Below are positions 34,857 through 42,994 of a DNA stretch of 64,000 bases, in pieces. The notes below the pieces were generated by a model that did not search any database, was not told the origin of the DNA, and saw only the letters and a program-made list of their open reading frames with translations. Within the stretch, counting starts at the first letter, position 1. Each line of letters opens with the position of its first letter. The translations under genes and the position numbers were made by a program. Source of the DNA: Gleimia hominis (GTDB lineage: Bacteria; Actinomycetota; Actinomycetes; Actinomycetales; Actinomycetaceae); the NCBI RefSeq assembly GCF_002871945.2, contig NZ_CP126963.1, positions 1,798,001 to 1,862,000 of the forward strand. Direction: 5' to 3'.

Positions 34857-35461
34857 TTAGATCCCGGGCGGGATGATGTCGTCGATGAACCACACCCGTG
34901 CTGGTTTCGCTCGTCCTGTCTCGATCCGCCAGCAGTCCACCAGGTCAAGGAGCTCACCAAAGACCATCAGGCCCACCTCGTCTTGTCTCAGGCCGAGGTG
35001 GGCTAAACCGATGTAGGTCAGGCGGGTGAACACTGCCCGGTCGGATTCGACTATCCGTCCGCTGCCGGGCTCACTTTTGGGGCTGGCTCGGTGAGGATGT
35101 CGCGGCGGGTGCCTCGCTGCAGTGCCTCAGCGATCGCACCCCGGTAGTCGGCGATATCGGCAGGAACCGTCAGCAGCTCCACCTCGTCCTCCGTCAACTG
35201 CGGGCGCGGGTTGTCGCGGTGGATGAGGTTGTGGATCTGCACTGACTGGTTGGCCAGTAGCGTGATCAGCCAGATCACCTCGGTCAGTGTCTGGCCGAGG
35301 TCCTCGGAGGTCTCCAACGCGGCTCCGAGCTTGTCCAGCCCGCCGTAGCGCTCGGCGATCAGCCGGGTGGCCTTGGTGGTGAGCACCAGCTCGTACTCGC
35401 TCCCACCAATCGTCACGGTCGCACTGCGCCCGGCAGCATCAATCGAGGATGTGTTTGTCAT
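34857..35461 (-). CDS. Tail assembly chaperone G-T, produced by a -1 frameshift
   Basis: The upstream chaperone ORF (35051-35461) contains CCC AAA A at 35075-35081, arranged in frame as C CCA AAA, a classic X XXY YYZ slip site. Moving back one base there joins codon AAA to SEPGSGRIVESDRAVFTRLTY and onward to IPPGI and a stop at 34857. The extension of about 75 residues is well formed and fills the gap before the tape measure gene, which is where siphophages encode the T part. G and G-T chaperones coat the tape measure during tail tube assembly. Confidence 0.85.
35051..35461 (-). CDS. Tail assembly chaperone G (unshifted product)
   Basis: This 136-residue protein is encoded between the major tail protein and the tape measure gene. 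It starts MTNTSSIDAAGRSATVTIGG and contains YELVLTTKATRLIAERYGGLDKLGAAL, typical of Gram-positive phage tail chaperones (phage_TAC family). It ends in frame 11 codons after the slip site. Most ribosomes should make this form and a minority the longer G-T form. Confidence 0.85.
   Translation of the reverse strand: MTNTSSIDAAGRSATVTIGGSEYELVLTTKATRLIAERYGGLDKLGAALETSEDLGQTLTEVIWLITLLANQSVQIHNLIHRDNPRPQLTEDEVELLTVPADIADYRGAIAEALQRGTRRDILTEPAPKVSPAADG
35075..35081 (-). promoter_or_regulatory. Programmed -1 ribosomal frameshift site
   Basis: The minus-strand heptamer CCCAAAA is read C CCA AAA in the zero frame. Both tRNAs can re-pair after a one-base slip. It is the only such heptamer where the shifted frame gives a full downstream coding sequence. 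Confidence 0.8.
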
Positions 35462-35473
35462 GAGCGGGCTCCT

Positions 35474-36070
35474 TTACTTGCCGGGGCTGGTGGCGGCGGG
35501 CTCGTAGACGGACTGGTACCAGCCGGTGATGATCTCGGCCTTGACCTTGGGGTCGCCTTCGGTGGCTTCGGCTTTCCACGGGTGGCGGCCCTTCGCGTCT
35601 GGCTTGTTGCGGCGCAGGATCGTGCCCTCGATGCTCGGGGTGGAGAACGTGATCGAGTCGGCCTTGGTGGCAAGCGTGGTGCTTGGCAGGGCGAACTTGA
35701 CGCGGTAGAGCCAGAAGTACTGGAAGGTGCCGTTGGAGCGGGCGGCACGGAACCCGATCGCTACCGGTGTGCCGCCGTCTTCCGAGGACGAGATGAGCAC
35801 CCCGTTGGCATCCAGGGTGGCACCGGTCAGTGCCGCTGCGGCTTCTGCTCCTAGGTCGTCCACGCCGAGGGTGAGCGTGCCGGATTTGAATTCCTTGACG
35901 ATCTCGCTGGGCCCATCGTCGGCATACAAGATCGCCTCGGCGACCTCGACGGAGAGTTCCGCTGAGATCGCTTTGGCCAGTGGCTTCGGGCTGGCGTAGG
36001 TTTCCTCGCCGGTGGTGGGGTTTTCGGTGATCGTGGCGTAGTAGAGCTTGTCAAGACCAATCGTGGCCAT
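35474..36070 (-). CDS. Major tail protein (phi13-type)
   Basis: The 198-residue protein starts MATIGLDKLYYATITENPTT, the usual start of phi13-family tail tube subunits (GLDKLYYA). It continues with acidic beta strands (EAILYADDGPSE), DLGAEAAAALTG and a C-terminal strand pair ending GWYQSVYEP. It polymerises into the tail tube. AAAGGA lies 11 bases before the ATG. It is placed directly upstream of the tail chaperone genes. Confidence 0.9.
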   Translation of the reverse strand: MATIGLDKLYYATITENPTTGEETYASPKPLAKAISAELSVEVAEAILYADDGPSEIVKEFKSGTLTLGVDDLGAEAAAALTGATLDANGVLISSSEDGGTPVAIGFRAARSNGTFQYFWLYRVKFALPSTTLATKADSITFSTPSIEGTILRRNKPDAKGRHPWKAEATEGDPKVKAEIITGWYQSVYEPAATSPGK

Positions 36071-36088
36071 GGGTGATTCGTCCTTTCG

Positions 36089-36433
36089 TTAAAACGGGTG
36101 GTGGCAGCTGATATCGAAGCTGTAGTGGTGGTAGCCCGTATCGTCCTCGAAGCCGATGTAGCGTCTGGCGGTCACCACCAGCCCCGCGTCGACGAGCGCG
36201 TGGGTGAGCGTGTCTCGCCAGGTCAGGTAGTTGCCAGTTGTGAACAGGCCGAGGCGGACTTCTTCGACTTCGACGCTCGGGGTGTTGTCGGCGAACACCT
36301 CCAGCGTGTCGCCGATCGGGGTGGCCACCAGATAGGTATCCGGTGCGGGCGAGGCGCTAAACAGGCTCACCGCGATCGGCAGATCAAGCCGGTCAGCGAC
36401 CGTGGTGAGGGTTTCCAAAAGCGGGATGGTCAT
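36089..36433 (-). CDS. Tail completion / terminator-like protein
   Basis: The 114-residue protein lies between the HK97 gp10-like protein and the major tail protein, the position of the tail terminator or DUF3168-type protein. It contains LLETLTTVADRLDLPIAV and ARRYIGFEDDTGYHHYSFDISC. Its ATG overlaps the upstream stop (ATGA). The assignment is mainly by position. Confidence 0.65.
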   Translation of the reverse strand: MTIPLLETLTTVADRLDLPIAVSLFSASPAPDTYLVATPIGDTLEVFADNTPSVEVEEVRLGLFTTGNYLTWRDTLTHALVDAGLVVTARRYIGFEDDTGYHHYSFDISCHHPF

Positions 36434-36867
36434 GGTGTGATCCCGTCGAGCTTGGCTTTAAGCACGGTTTTCATCGCCTCCATCGCGCCCCGTCTGGTCT
36501 GGGAGCGTGTCGGTGCCAGGAACGGGCGTGCGGGCTGGTTGCTCCTGCCGTGCTCAAGCACGTTGGCGATGAGCGCGTTCGACCTGCCATCGCGGCGGTT
36601 CTCGGCGAAACCGACCTTGACGTTGTGATCGCCTCGTGAGTTGACCTTCACGCTCGTGACACCCAGGGCCCCGAGGAGCTGGCCGGTTGAGCGCGACGGC
36701 GTGGTGGTCGCCTGCCCGATCGCGGCGGCGAGGTTGGCTCGCATGCGTGGTTCGACCACGTTCGCGCCAGCTGTCAGAACTTCGTCGGTTGCAGTGTCCA
36801 GCAGGCGTGAGGTGGCCTCGAGTGCGTCTATGTACTTATTGGGGAGTCGGATCTGGACGCGCGCCAT
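36430..36867 (-). CDS. HK97 gp10-like head-tail connector protein
   Basis: The 145-residue protein starts MARVQIRLPNKYIDALEATS, with a helix, KVGFAENRRDG and a C-terminal LEHGRSNQPARPFLAPT motif that is characteristic of HK97 gp10 family proteins. These take part in joining head and tail. The ATG at 36867 is chosen for GAAGGAG 7 bases upstream and because the longer upstream frame overlaps the preceding gene out of frame. It overlaps that gene by 32 bases. Confidence 0.82.
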   Translation of the reverse strand: MARVQIRLPNKYIDALEATSRLLDTATDEVLTAGANVVEPRMRANLAAAIGQATTTPSRSTGQLLGALGVTSVKVNSRGDHNVKVGFAENRRDGRSNALIANVLEHGRSNQPARPFLAPTRSQTRRGAMEAMKTVLKAKLDGITP

Positions 36868-37198
36868 GATGGGCTCCTTCCGGTTGCAGACGGTGGGCAA
36901 GGATCTCGATGTAGCCGCCGATGGGCTCGACGGTGTCGATGACGTAGCGGCCATCGGCAGCGGCGATGTGCATGACCTCCGAGACGGTGAGCCCGGGGAT
37001 GGTGCGGATGCGGAACAAGACGGTGGCCTGCGTGTAGGCGGCACGGTCGACCCACGCTGAGCTGGCGTGCCTCATCTGGCGGTAGGCGCGCACCGTGACG
37101 ACCACCTGCTCGCTGCTGCCCGTGAAACCCGCAGCGTCCCTTCGGGCTACGGGGGTGATGAGGTTGATGGTTTCTCGCATACTGCCAATGCCTGCCAT
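36836..37198 (-). CDS. Head closure / head-tail adaptor protein
   Basis: The 120-residue protein starts MAGIGSMRETINLITPVARRD and has DAAGFTGSSEQVVVTVRAYRQM and TIPGLTVSEVMHI. This is the pattern of phage head-tail joining proteins (SPP1 gp16 / HK97 head closure type). It lies in the usual place between the connector and the gp10-like protein. The TAA of the upstream gene is 4 bases before its ATG. Confidence 0.8.
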   Translation of the reverse strand: MAGIGSMRETINLITPVARRDAAGFTGSSEQVVVTVRAYRQMRHASSAWVDRAAYTQATVLFRIRTIPGLTVSEVMHIAAADGRYVIDTVEPIGGYIEILAHRLQPEGAHHGARPDPTPQ

Positions 37199-37201
37199 GG
37201 G

Positions 37202-37516
37202 TTACACCTTCCATTCGCGCTCAAGGCGCAGCAGCGTGTTCACCGCGGCCCACATGGCTTTGGCGGCATCGGGTTTGTCGGACCAGAACCCGGCCGTGGA
37301 GCCGTCACGCGACTCGTAGAAGTGACTGGCCAGCATCACAATCGCCTGCCGGGTCGACCCTGGCATCTCGCGAGTCTCGTAATAGTCGCCGGGTAGGTGC
37401 TGGTAGGCGGTGGCATAGGAGGTGGCAGCTGCCACCAGGTTGGCGATGAGCTCGTCGTCGGCGTCGTGGGCGAGGATGAGGTTGGCTTTGACCTGGTCGA
37501 TGAGCTGGTGGTTCAT
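37202..37516 (-). CDS. Head-tail connector protein (gp6-like)
   Basis: The roughly 104-residue helical protein (NHQLIDQVKANLILAHDADD, LVAAATSYATAYQHL) matches phage gp6/gp15-type connector proteins. These have a conserved DD..L..L...A......Y pattern, and they form the ring on the portal. AGGAGG lies 8 bases before the ATG at 37516. It follows the major capsid gene. Confidence 0.82.
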   Translation of the reverse strand: MNHQLIDQVKANLILAHDADDELIANLVAAATSYATAYQHLPGDYYETREMPGSTRQAIVMLASHFYESRDGSTAGFWSDKPDAAKAMWAAVNTLLRLEREWKV

Positions 37517-37548
37517 GGCTGCCACCTCCTATTCGTTGCGTGGGGGTT

Positions 37549-38769
37549 TTAGGCTCCGGTCTTCTGGGTGAGGATCTTGACGGCCTCGGGCAGGACGAGC
37601 TTGCCGTCCAGGCGCTGGGAGGCGAGGAAACCGACCTGGCCGGATGTGGCGAACAGTTCGTTCAGGCGCTTGAAGGAGCGTCCCTGCCGGTCAGCGATCC
37701 AGTAGTAGGACAGGTCACCGAACGCCACTGTCTTCGCGCCCGCCTTGATCTCGGGTGCGAACGTGGAGGTGTGCACCGGCTTGCCCAGGATCATGTCCGG
37801 GGCACCAGCGGTGAGTGCTGGCTGCCACAGGTACTGGCCCTGGTTGTCCTTGAGCTTGCGCACGGTTTTCACGGTGGCGTCGTTCATCAGCCACACTGCC
37901 CGAGCCCGATACGGTGCGCGCAAGCTGTAGTGCAGGTCGATGAGCTCATCGGCGGTGATGTCGGCGGCCTTCGCGGTGGTCACATCCGAGATACCGCCAC
38001 CGGTGGCGTCGAAAATGCCGGTCGGCTTGCCCTTGCCGTCACCGACCAGGAACGCCTCCTCTTCGGCGGCACCGATGCGGCGGGCGAACTCGGCGGCGAG
38101 GTAGGCCTCGACGTCGAAGACCGAATCGCCGAGCAGTTCCTCGCTGATCTTCAAAAACGTGCCGAGCTTGAACGCCGAGAGCGTGATCTGGGAAAACGTC
38201 TCGTCGGATTCGGTGTAGGGCTTGCCCTCATCGAGCCACCCAGCACTGCCGTGGGTGGACACGACCGGGATCTTGCGATCCCCGCTGGTGGTCTGGATGA
38301 CGTTGGCAAGCCCGCGCATGATGTTCTGCTCAACCAGGGACTGCACGAGGGTGTGCTCGAACTCGTCGGGCACCAGGTAGCCGCCCTCGGAATCGACCCC
38401 CTCCGACAGGGCGTTGCGCACCTCCATGGGAGAGGCGTTCAGGCGCATCGCATCCCAAAACGCCCGCTTATAGGAGGCGGTGGCGCGGCCGGTCTTCGGT
38501 TCGCTCTCCTCGCCGGTCTGGCCGGGCATCGAGGTCAGCGGCGCATTCGTGGCCCGTGCCAGATCAGCGTCCAGGCGCTGGGCGCGCTCGGCGCGAGCAA
38601 TCTCGTTGGTGAGCTTGTCGATATCGGCTTCCATGCGGGCGTAGGTCTGGTCGTCCTCGGCGGAAAGGCAGCCGGTGGTGGTGCCGCGGCGCTCGTCGAG
38701 GAAGGCCTTGGCCTTCTCCCAGGTGTCGGCGCGGCGGGCGCGAAGGTCAGAAATCGTCATCGTGGACAT
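37549..38769 (-). CDS. Major capsid protein (HK97 gp5 family)
   Basis: The 406-residue protein has an N-terminal coiled scaffold (residues 1-75, DLRARRADTWEKAKAFLDERR). The HK97 fold begins near GVDSEGGYLVPDEFEHTLV, about residue 125, followed by AEFARRIGAAEEEAFLVGDG and FGDLSYYWIADRQG. The N-terminal part is normally removed by the adjacent ClpP-like protease during head maturation. AAGGAG lies 10 bases before the ATG. Confidence 0.95.
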   Translation of the reverse strand: MSTMTISDLRARRADTWEKAKAFLDERRGTTTGCLSAEDDQTYARMEADIDKLTNEIARAERAQRLDADLARATNAPLTSMPGQTGEESEPKTGRATASYKRAFWDAMRLNASPMEVRNALSEGVDSEGGYLVPDEFEHTLVQSLVEQNIMRGLANVIQTTSGDRKIPVVSTHGSAGWLDEGKPYTESDETFSQITLSAFKLGTFLKISEELLGDSVFDVEAYLAAEFARRIGAAEEEAFLVGDGKGKPTGIFDATGGGISDVTTAKAADITADELIDLHYSLRAPYRARAVWLMNDATVKTVRKLKDNQGQYLWQPALTAGAPDMILGKPVHTSTFAPEIKAGAKTVAFGDLSYYWIADRQGRSFKRLNELFATSGQVGFLASQRLDGKLVLPEAVKILTQKTGA

Positions 38770-38790
38770 GGGAAAGATTCTCCTTGCTGG

Positions 38791-39618
38791 TTAGTGGGTG
38801 TGGTTGATCAGGGCGGCGTACAGGTCCACCACTTTTCGACCCGCAGGCCGCGTGGGCTCTGGGGCTGGTGGCGGGGTGGTCGGTGGCGTGTCGGTCAGGT
38901 GTGCGACGAGACGCTGCTCGGCGGGCTTGCGGGCAAAACACACCCCGCTGGCGGCATCGCCCAGCGGGGCGGGGTTTCGTGACGTCGGCGGCCACGGTTT
39001 CTGCTTGTCCGGCTCCTCGCCGTCCTCGTCGTCTGGGTCGGGTGGGGTGCGGCTGCCGGTGAGGTAGTCGTCGGCAAAGCCCATGCTGATGGCGGCACGC
39101 GCGTCCATCCAGGTCTCTTGATCCATGAGGCGTGCGAGCTTGGCGCGGCTCATCCCGGTTTTCAGCTCGTAGGCGTTGATGATGGATTCTTTGACCGCTG
39201 CGAGCATGTCGATGGCCCGGCCCAGCTCGTCGGCGTCACCGACGGCGAGGGTGGCCGGGTTGTGGATCATGAGCATCGAGACCGGGCTCATCGCCACGAC
39301 CTCACCTGCCATGGCGATCACGCTGGCGGCGCTGGCCGCGATCCCGTCAATATGGACGCGGACGTGGCCTGGGTAGTCGATGAGCATGTTGTAGATCTGG
39401 GCTGCCGCGACGACGTCTCCGCCGGGGCTGTTGATCCACACCGTCACATCACCGGAACCTGCAGCCAGCTCGGAGGCGAACAGGGCCGGGGTGATGTCGT
39501 CGTCAAACCATGACTCCTCAGCGATCACCCCGTTGATACGCAAAACCCGGCTGGTATCACTACCTGCCGGGCTATCAATGTCGGGAGCGGGTGGCTCCCA
39601 GTTCCAGAACCGTCTCAC
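38791..39618 (-). CDS. ClpP-like prohead protease
   Basis: The 275-residue protein is a ClpP-fold serine protease. WINSPGGDVVAAAQIYNML forms the oxyanion region, the catalytic serine is in GIAASAASVIAMAG near residue 98, and histidine is in MLMIHNPATL near residue 122. It probably cleaves the capsid scaffold. The start is a GTG overlapping the portal stop (GTGA) with AAGGAGGAG upstream. The C-terminal 70 residues are Pro-rich and unstructured. Confidence 0.92.
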   Translation of the reverse strand: MRRFWNWEPPAPDIDSPAGSDTSRVLRINGVIAEESWFDDDITPALFASELAAGSGDVTVWINSPGGDVVAAAQIYNMLIDYPGHVRVHIDGIAASAASVIAMAGEVVAMSPVSMLMIHNPATLAVGDADELGRAIDMLAAVKESIINAYELKTGMSRAKLARLMDQETWMDARAAISMGFADDYLTGSRTPPDPDDEDGEEPDKQKPWPPTSRNPAPLGDAASGVCFARKPAEQRLVAHLTDTPPTTPPPAPEPTRPAGRKVVDLYAALINHTH

Positions 39619-40922
39619 CGGCTCCTCCTTTCAACTCGTTGTTCCACCGAAGGCTGCTCTTCTCCAGGCGGTGCGTCCTGCTGCGTGCGCTGGGTGGTGG
39701 CGTAGGCCCCGGCCATGGATAGCGGCAGCATGTTGCCGTTGACCAGGTACAAGTCGCCGCCATCAGCGGCAGCGATGCGGTCGAGGTTTTCGAGGGCGCG
39801 GATGTCGTTGGCGCTCATCCACCCGTTCTGCCTGGCCACGGCGTAGCCGTTCATGCGCGAGACGTAGTCGCCGCGCAGCAGGCCCTCGAGGTTGAACTTC
39901 ACGAACACGCTCGGCTTCTCACGCGGGCTAAGCAGCGTCTTGGTCAGGGCTTGTTCCCAGCGGATGACCCACGGGTCGAGGGTGTATTTCACGAACTCCA
40001 AGGACTGCTGCTCAATATTGGAGAAGCTCGATTTTTCGAGGTCGCCCACCATGTGCGGTGGGATGCGGAAGATCCGGGCGATCTCGTTGATCTGGAACTT
40101 GCGTGTCTCCAAGAACTGCGCCTGCTCCGGGGAGACGGAGATGGGCGTGTACTTCATGCCCTCTTCGAGCACCGCGACCTTGTTGGCGTTGCGGGCCCCA
40201 CCAAAGGTTTGCTGCCAGGACTCGCGCACCCGAGACGGGTCTTTGATCGTGCCCGGATGCTCCAACACCCCGCCAGGGGCGGCCCCGTTGGCGAAGAACG
40301 ACGCCCCGTAGTCCTCGCAGGCCTGCGCCATGCCGATCGCGTTTTTCGCCATCGCAATCGGCGAGTAACCCACCAGCCCGTCAAACCCGAGCCCTGGGAT
40401 GTGCAGCACGTCAGCAGGCGACAGCCGGATGCGAGACCACTCACCGGCGGGTTCGTCACTGGTGGTCTGGTACTCGTAGTAGAGCCTGCCATTTTCATCC
40501 CTGCCCACACTCATCCGGTTGGGCATCAGCGGATACAGGCCAATGACCTCGTCGAGGCCGTTGCGGATGACCTGTGCGTAGGCGTTGCCCCACAGCAGCA
40601 GATGCGTCATGAGGGTCTCGCGGAAGACGAAGCTGGTCATCTCCGGGTTGGGCTCATCGTGCAGCAGCCGGTAGAGCGTGTGGTCGGTGGCTTTGACCTT
40701 CGACCCGTCTTTCTCGGTGCGGTAGACGTGCAGGGGCAGGCCCGCGATCGCCTCCGCCAGGATCCGCACGCACGAATAAACGGCGGTCATCTGCATCGCT
40801 GAGCGTTCGGTGACTGTGCGCCCGGAGCTGGTGGGCCCGAACAGGAAGCTGTAGCTCGAGGACAGCTGGTGGTTCGACACCTGCCGGGCATTGGTGCCGC
40901 GTAGCCAGTCGAAAAGTCCCAC
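39615..40922 (-). CDS. Portal protein (HK97 family)
   Basis: This 435-residue phage portal has NLSSSYSFLFG-like start features, SAVYSCVRILAEAIAGLPLHVYR near residue 50, LLWGNAYAQVIRNG and the FRIPPHMVGDLEKSSFSNIEQQ motif near residue 290. Twelve copies form the DNA entry ring. The gene lies between the large terminase and protease as usual. It starts with GTG at 40922 after GGAGGCCCCT. Confidence 0.94.
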   Translation of the reverse strand: MGLFDWLRGTNARQVSNHQLSSSYSFLFGPTSSGRTVTERSAMQMTAVYSCVRILAEAIAGLPLHVYRTEKDGSKVKATDHTLYRLLHDEPNPEMTSFVFRETLMTHLLLWGNAYAQVIRNGLDEVIGLYPLMPNRMSVGRDENGRLYYEYQTTSDEPAGEWSRIRLSPADVLHIPGLGFDGLVGYSPIAMAKNAIGMAQACEDYGASFFANGAAPGGVLEHPGTIKDPSRVRESWQQTFGGARNANKVAVLEEGMKYTPISVSPEQAQFLETRKFQINEIARIFRIPPHMVGDLEKSSFSNIEQQSLEFVKYTLDPWVIRWEQALTKTLLSPREKPSVFVKFNLEGLLRGDYVSRMNGYAVARQNGWMSANDIRALENLDRIAAADGGDLYLVNGNMLPLSMAGAYATTQRTQQDAPPGEEQPSVEQRVERRSR

Positions 40923-40951
40923 AGGGGCCTCCTTTTGCGTTGTCGTGAGCG

Positions 40952-42550
40952 TTAGAAGACGAGCAGCCCGCGCGAGTCGTACACGGATGTGCCCGTATCG
41001 CTACTGCCGCCTCGGATCGCGCGGTCAAGGGCCATGATGGTGGCGACAACCCCGTCGATCTTCTCGGTGGACTTTTGCTTGTCGGGTTTGATGTTTCCTG
41101 CCGGGTCGGTGCGTACATGGATGTTGTCGACCATCCAGGCCAGCACCGGGTGGCCCCCGTGGGCGAGGCGGCCTTCGAGTGCGAGCTTCATCAGCTCCTT
41201 GCTCGGTGGGCTCATGTCTTTAAAGCCCTGCCCGAAGGGCACGACGGTGAAACCGGCATCGTCGAGGTTTTGGCTCATTTGGACTGCGCCCCACCGGTCG
41301 AAGGCGATCTCGCGGATATCGAACCTCTCGCCGAGCTGCTCAATGAGGTGCTCGATGTGGGCGTAGTGGACCACGTTGCCTTGCGTGGTCTCAAGAAAGC
41401 CTTGGGCGTGCCACAGGTCGTAGGGCACGTGATCACGCGCCACCCGCAGCTTGAGGTTGTCCTCGGGAATCCAGAACCACGGGACGATCCGGTACTTCTC
41501 GTCCTCCCCGTAGGGCGGGAAGACGAGCACGAACGCGGTGATATCCGTCGTGGAGGCCAAGTCCAGCCCGCCGTAGCAAGGTCTGCCCTCCAGCTCGTCT
41601 AGGTCTACCGGGTCTGCGCATGCGTCCCAGATGTGCATGGGCATCCACCGCACGGACTGCTTGACCCACTGGTTAAGCCGCAGCTGGCGAAACGAGTTCT
41701 CCTCGGCGGGGTTCTGGCGAGCCGAGTTGCACGCGGCCCGCACCTTCTCCACCGGCACCGTGACGCCAAGCGAGGGGTTGGCCTTGTGCCAGACCTTTTC
41801 ATCCGTCCAGTCATCATCCAGGTCTGCGCCGTAGATCACCGGGTAGAAGGTGGGGTCGTGTTTCTTGCCCGCCAGGATGTCGCGCGCTTTTTGGTGCTGC
41901 TCGTAGCAGATGCTGTGGGTGTCGGTGCCTGCGGTGGTGATGAGGAAGTACAGCGGCTGGGTGCGCGCATCACCAGAGCCCTTGGTCATCACGTCGAACA
42001 GGGCCCGGTTGGGTTGGGTGTGCAGCTCGTCAAAGACGACACCGGAGATGTTGAACCCGTGCTTGGAGTACGCCTCAGCCGAGAGCACCTGGTAGAAGCT
42101 GTTGGTCGGCTTGTAGATGATGCGCTTCTGACTGCTGAGGATTTTCACCCGCTTCGATAGGGCCGGTGATTGGCGGATCATGTCGGCGGCGACCTCGAAG
42201 ACGATGCTGGCTTGCTGCCGGTCGGCCGCGCATCCGTAGACCTCGGCGGCTTGCTCCCCGTCCCCGCACGTCAGCAGCAGCGCGATCGCGGCAGCCAGCT
42301 CGGACTTGCCCTGCTTCTTGGGGATCTCCACATAGGCGGTGGTGAACTGGCGGTAGCCGTCGGGTTTGATGGTGCCGAACAGGTCGCGCACGATCTGTTC
42401 TTGCCAACCCAGCAGTGTGAAGGGTGTGCCTGCCCAGCGGCCTTTCGTGTGGCGCAGCGCCTGAATGAATGCGACAGCGAAATCCGCTTTGCGCTGGTTG
42501 TAGGTGGAGCCGTCGGCCATGAACCGGGTTGGCTGATACGTGCTCGTCAT
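40952..42550 (-). CDS. Terminase large subunit
   Basis: The 532-residue packaging motor has a Walker A-type loop IPKKQGKSELAAAIALLL near residue 72, a Walker B region VVFDELHTQPN near 165 and a nuclease domain with YGGLDLASTTDITAF near 325 and EIAFDRWGAVQM near 415. It translocates and cuts phage DNA at the portal. The ATG at 42550 (MTSTYQPTRFMADGS) is the start; a longer upstream frame runs through a terminator and the preceding gene and is rejected. The protein is uninterrupted by the nearby resistance element. Confidence 0.94.
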   Translation of the reverse strand: MTSTYQPTRFMADGSTYNQRKADFAVAFIQALRHTKGRWAGTPFTLLGWQEQIVRDLFGTIKPDGYRQFTTAYVEIPKKQGKSELAAAIALLLTCGDGEQAAEVYGCAADRQQASIVFEVAADMIRQSPALSKRVKILSSQKRIIYKPTNSFYQVLSAEAYSKHGFNISGVVFDELHTQPNRALFDVMTKGSGDARTQPLYFLITTAGTDTHSICYEQHQKARDILAGKKHDPTFYPVIYGADLDDDWTDEKVWHKANPSLGVTVPVEKVRAACNSARQNPAEENSFRQLRLNQWVKQSVRWMPMHIWDACADPVDLDELEGRPCYGGLDLASTTDITAFVLVFPPYGEDEKYRIVPWFWIPEDNLKLRVARDHVPYDLWHAQGFLETTQGNVVHYAHIEHLIEQLGERFDIREIAFDRWGAVQMSQNLDDAGFTVVPFGQGFKDMSPPSKELMKLALEGRLAHGGHPVLAWMVDNIHVRTDPAGNIKPDKQKSTEKIDGVVATIMALDRAIRGGSSDTGTSVYDSRGLLVF

Positions 42551-42585
42551 CGTGGCGGCAGCTCCTTCCTCGGGGCATAAGAAAA

Positions 42586-42603
42586 GCCCCAACCGTGTGG
42601 GGC
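42586..42603 (-). terminator. Terminator-like hairpin upstream of the large terminase
   Basis: GCCCCA-N6-TGGGGC is followed on the minus strand by CTTTTC. It lies between the 96-residue gene and the terminase, so transcription reaching the structural genes either reads through it or starts after it. Confidence 0.6.
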
Positions 42604-42659
42604 GAAACGGAGAGTGTGGGGCCAGTCCTGATCCTTGGGGGTCGGGACGGTGCGAGGGG

Positions 42660-42950
42660 CTAGCAGTAGGTGGCGCGGAAGTTGGCGACCACCTGGTCGG
42701 TGTCGAAGCCGCCGTAGCGCCAATCGGACAGGCCGCGCTGCCTGGCCAGGGCGATGATCTGGTCGGCTTTGGTGTAGTGCCAGCCGATGCGGCTGAGCGT
42801 GTGGATGGGGATCTTCTCGGCCCCGACCTCCTCGGCGAGCTCGTCGAGGACGCTGAAGGGGATCTCGGCGGCAGTCTGGATCTCACCGTGCGGGGCGGCG
42901 TCGGCGGGGATCTCCAGGTGGTTGGTGATCAGGTTCCGGGTGGCGTCCAT
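42660..42950 (-). CDS. Phage hypothetical protein
   Basis: The 96-residue protein contains IPIHTLSRIGWHYTKADQIIALARQRGLSDWRY-like sequence with a mixed helix/strand pattern and an acidic N-terminal half. AAGGAGGA lies 7 bases before the ATG. Before the insertion the upstream gene ended only 33 bases away, so the two formed one operon. I recognise no family. Its promoter side is now separated by the 4.2-kb resistance element. Confidence 0.65.
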   Translation of the reverse strand: MDATRNLITNHLEIPADAAPHGEIQTAAEIPFSVLDELAEEVGAEKIPIHTLSRIGWHYTKADQIIALARQRGLSDWRYGGFDTDQVVANFRATYC

Positions 42951-42986
42951 CGCGGGTCCTCCTTGGCCTTGGTGGGATGTGGGTTA

Positions 42987-42994
42987 GATCTGGG
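42987..42994. repeat. Left 8-bp target duplication of the resistance element
   Basis: GATCTGGG lies directly left of the first IS6100 and is repeated at 47199-47206. IS6-family elements duplicate 8 bp. Confidence 0.95.
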
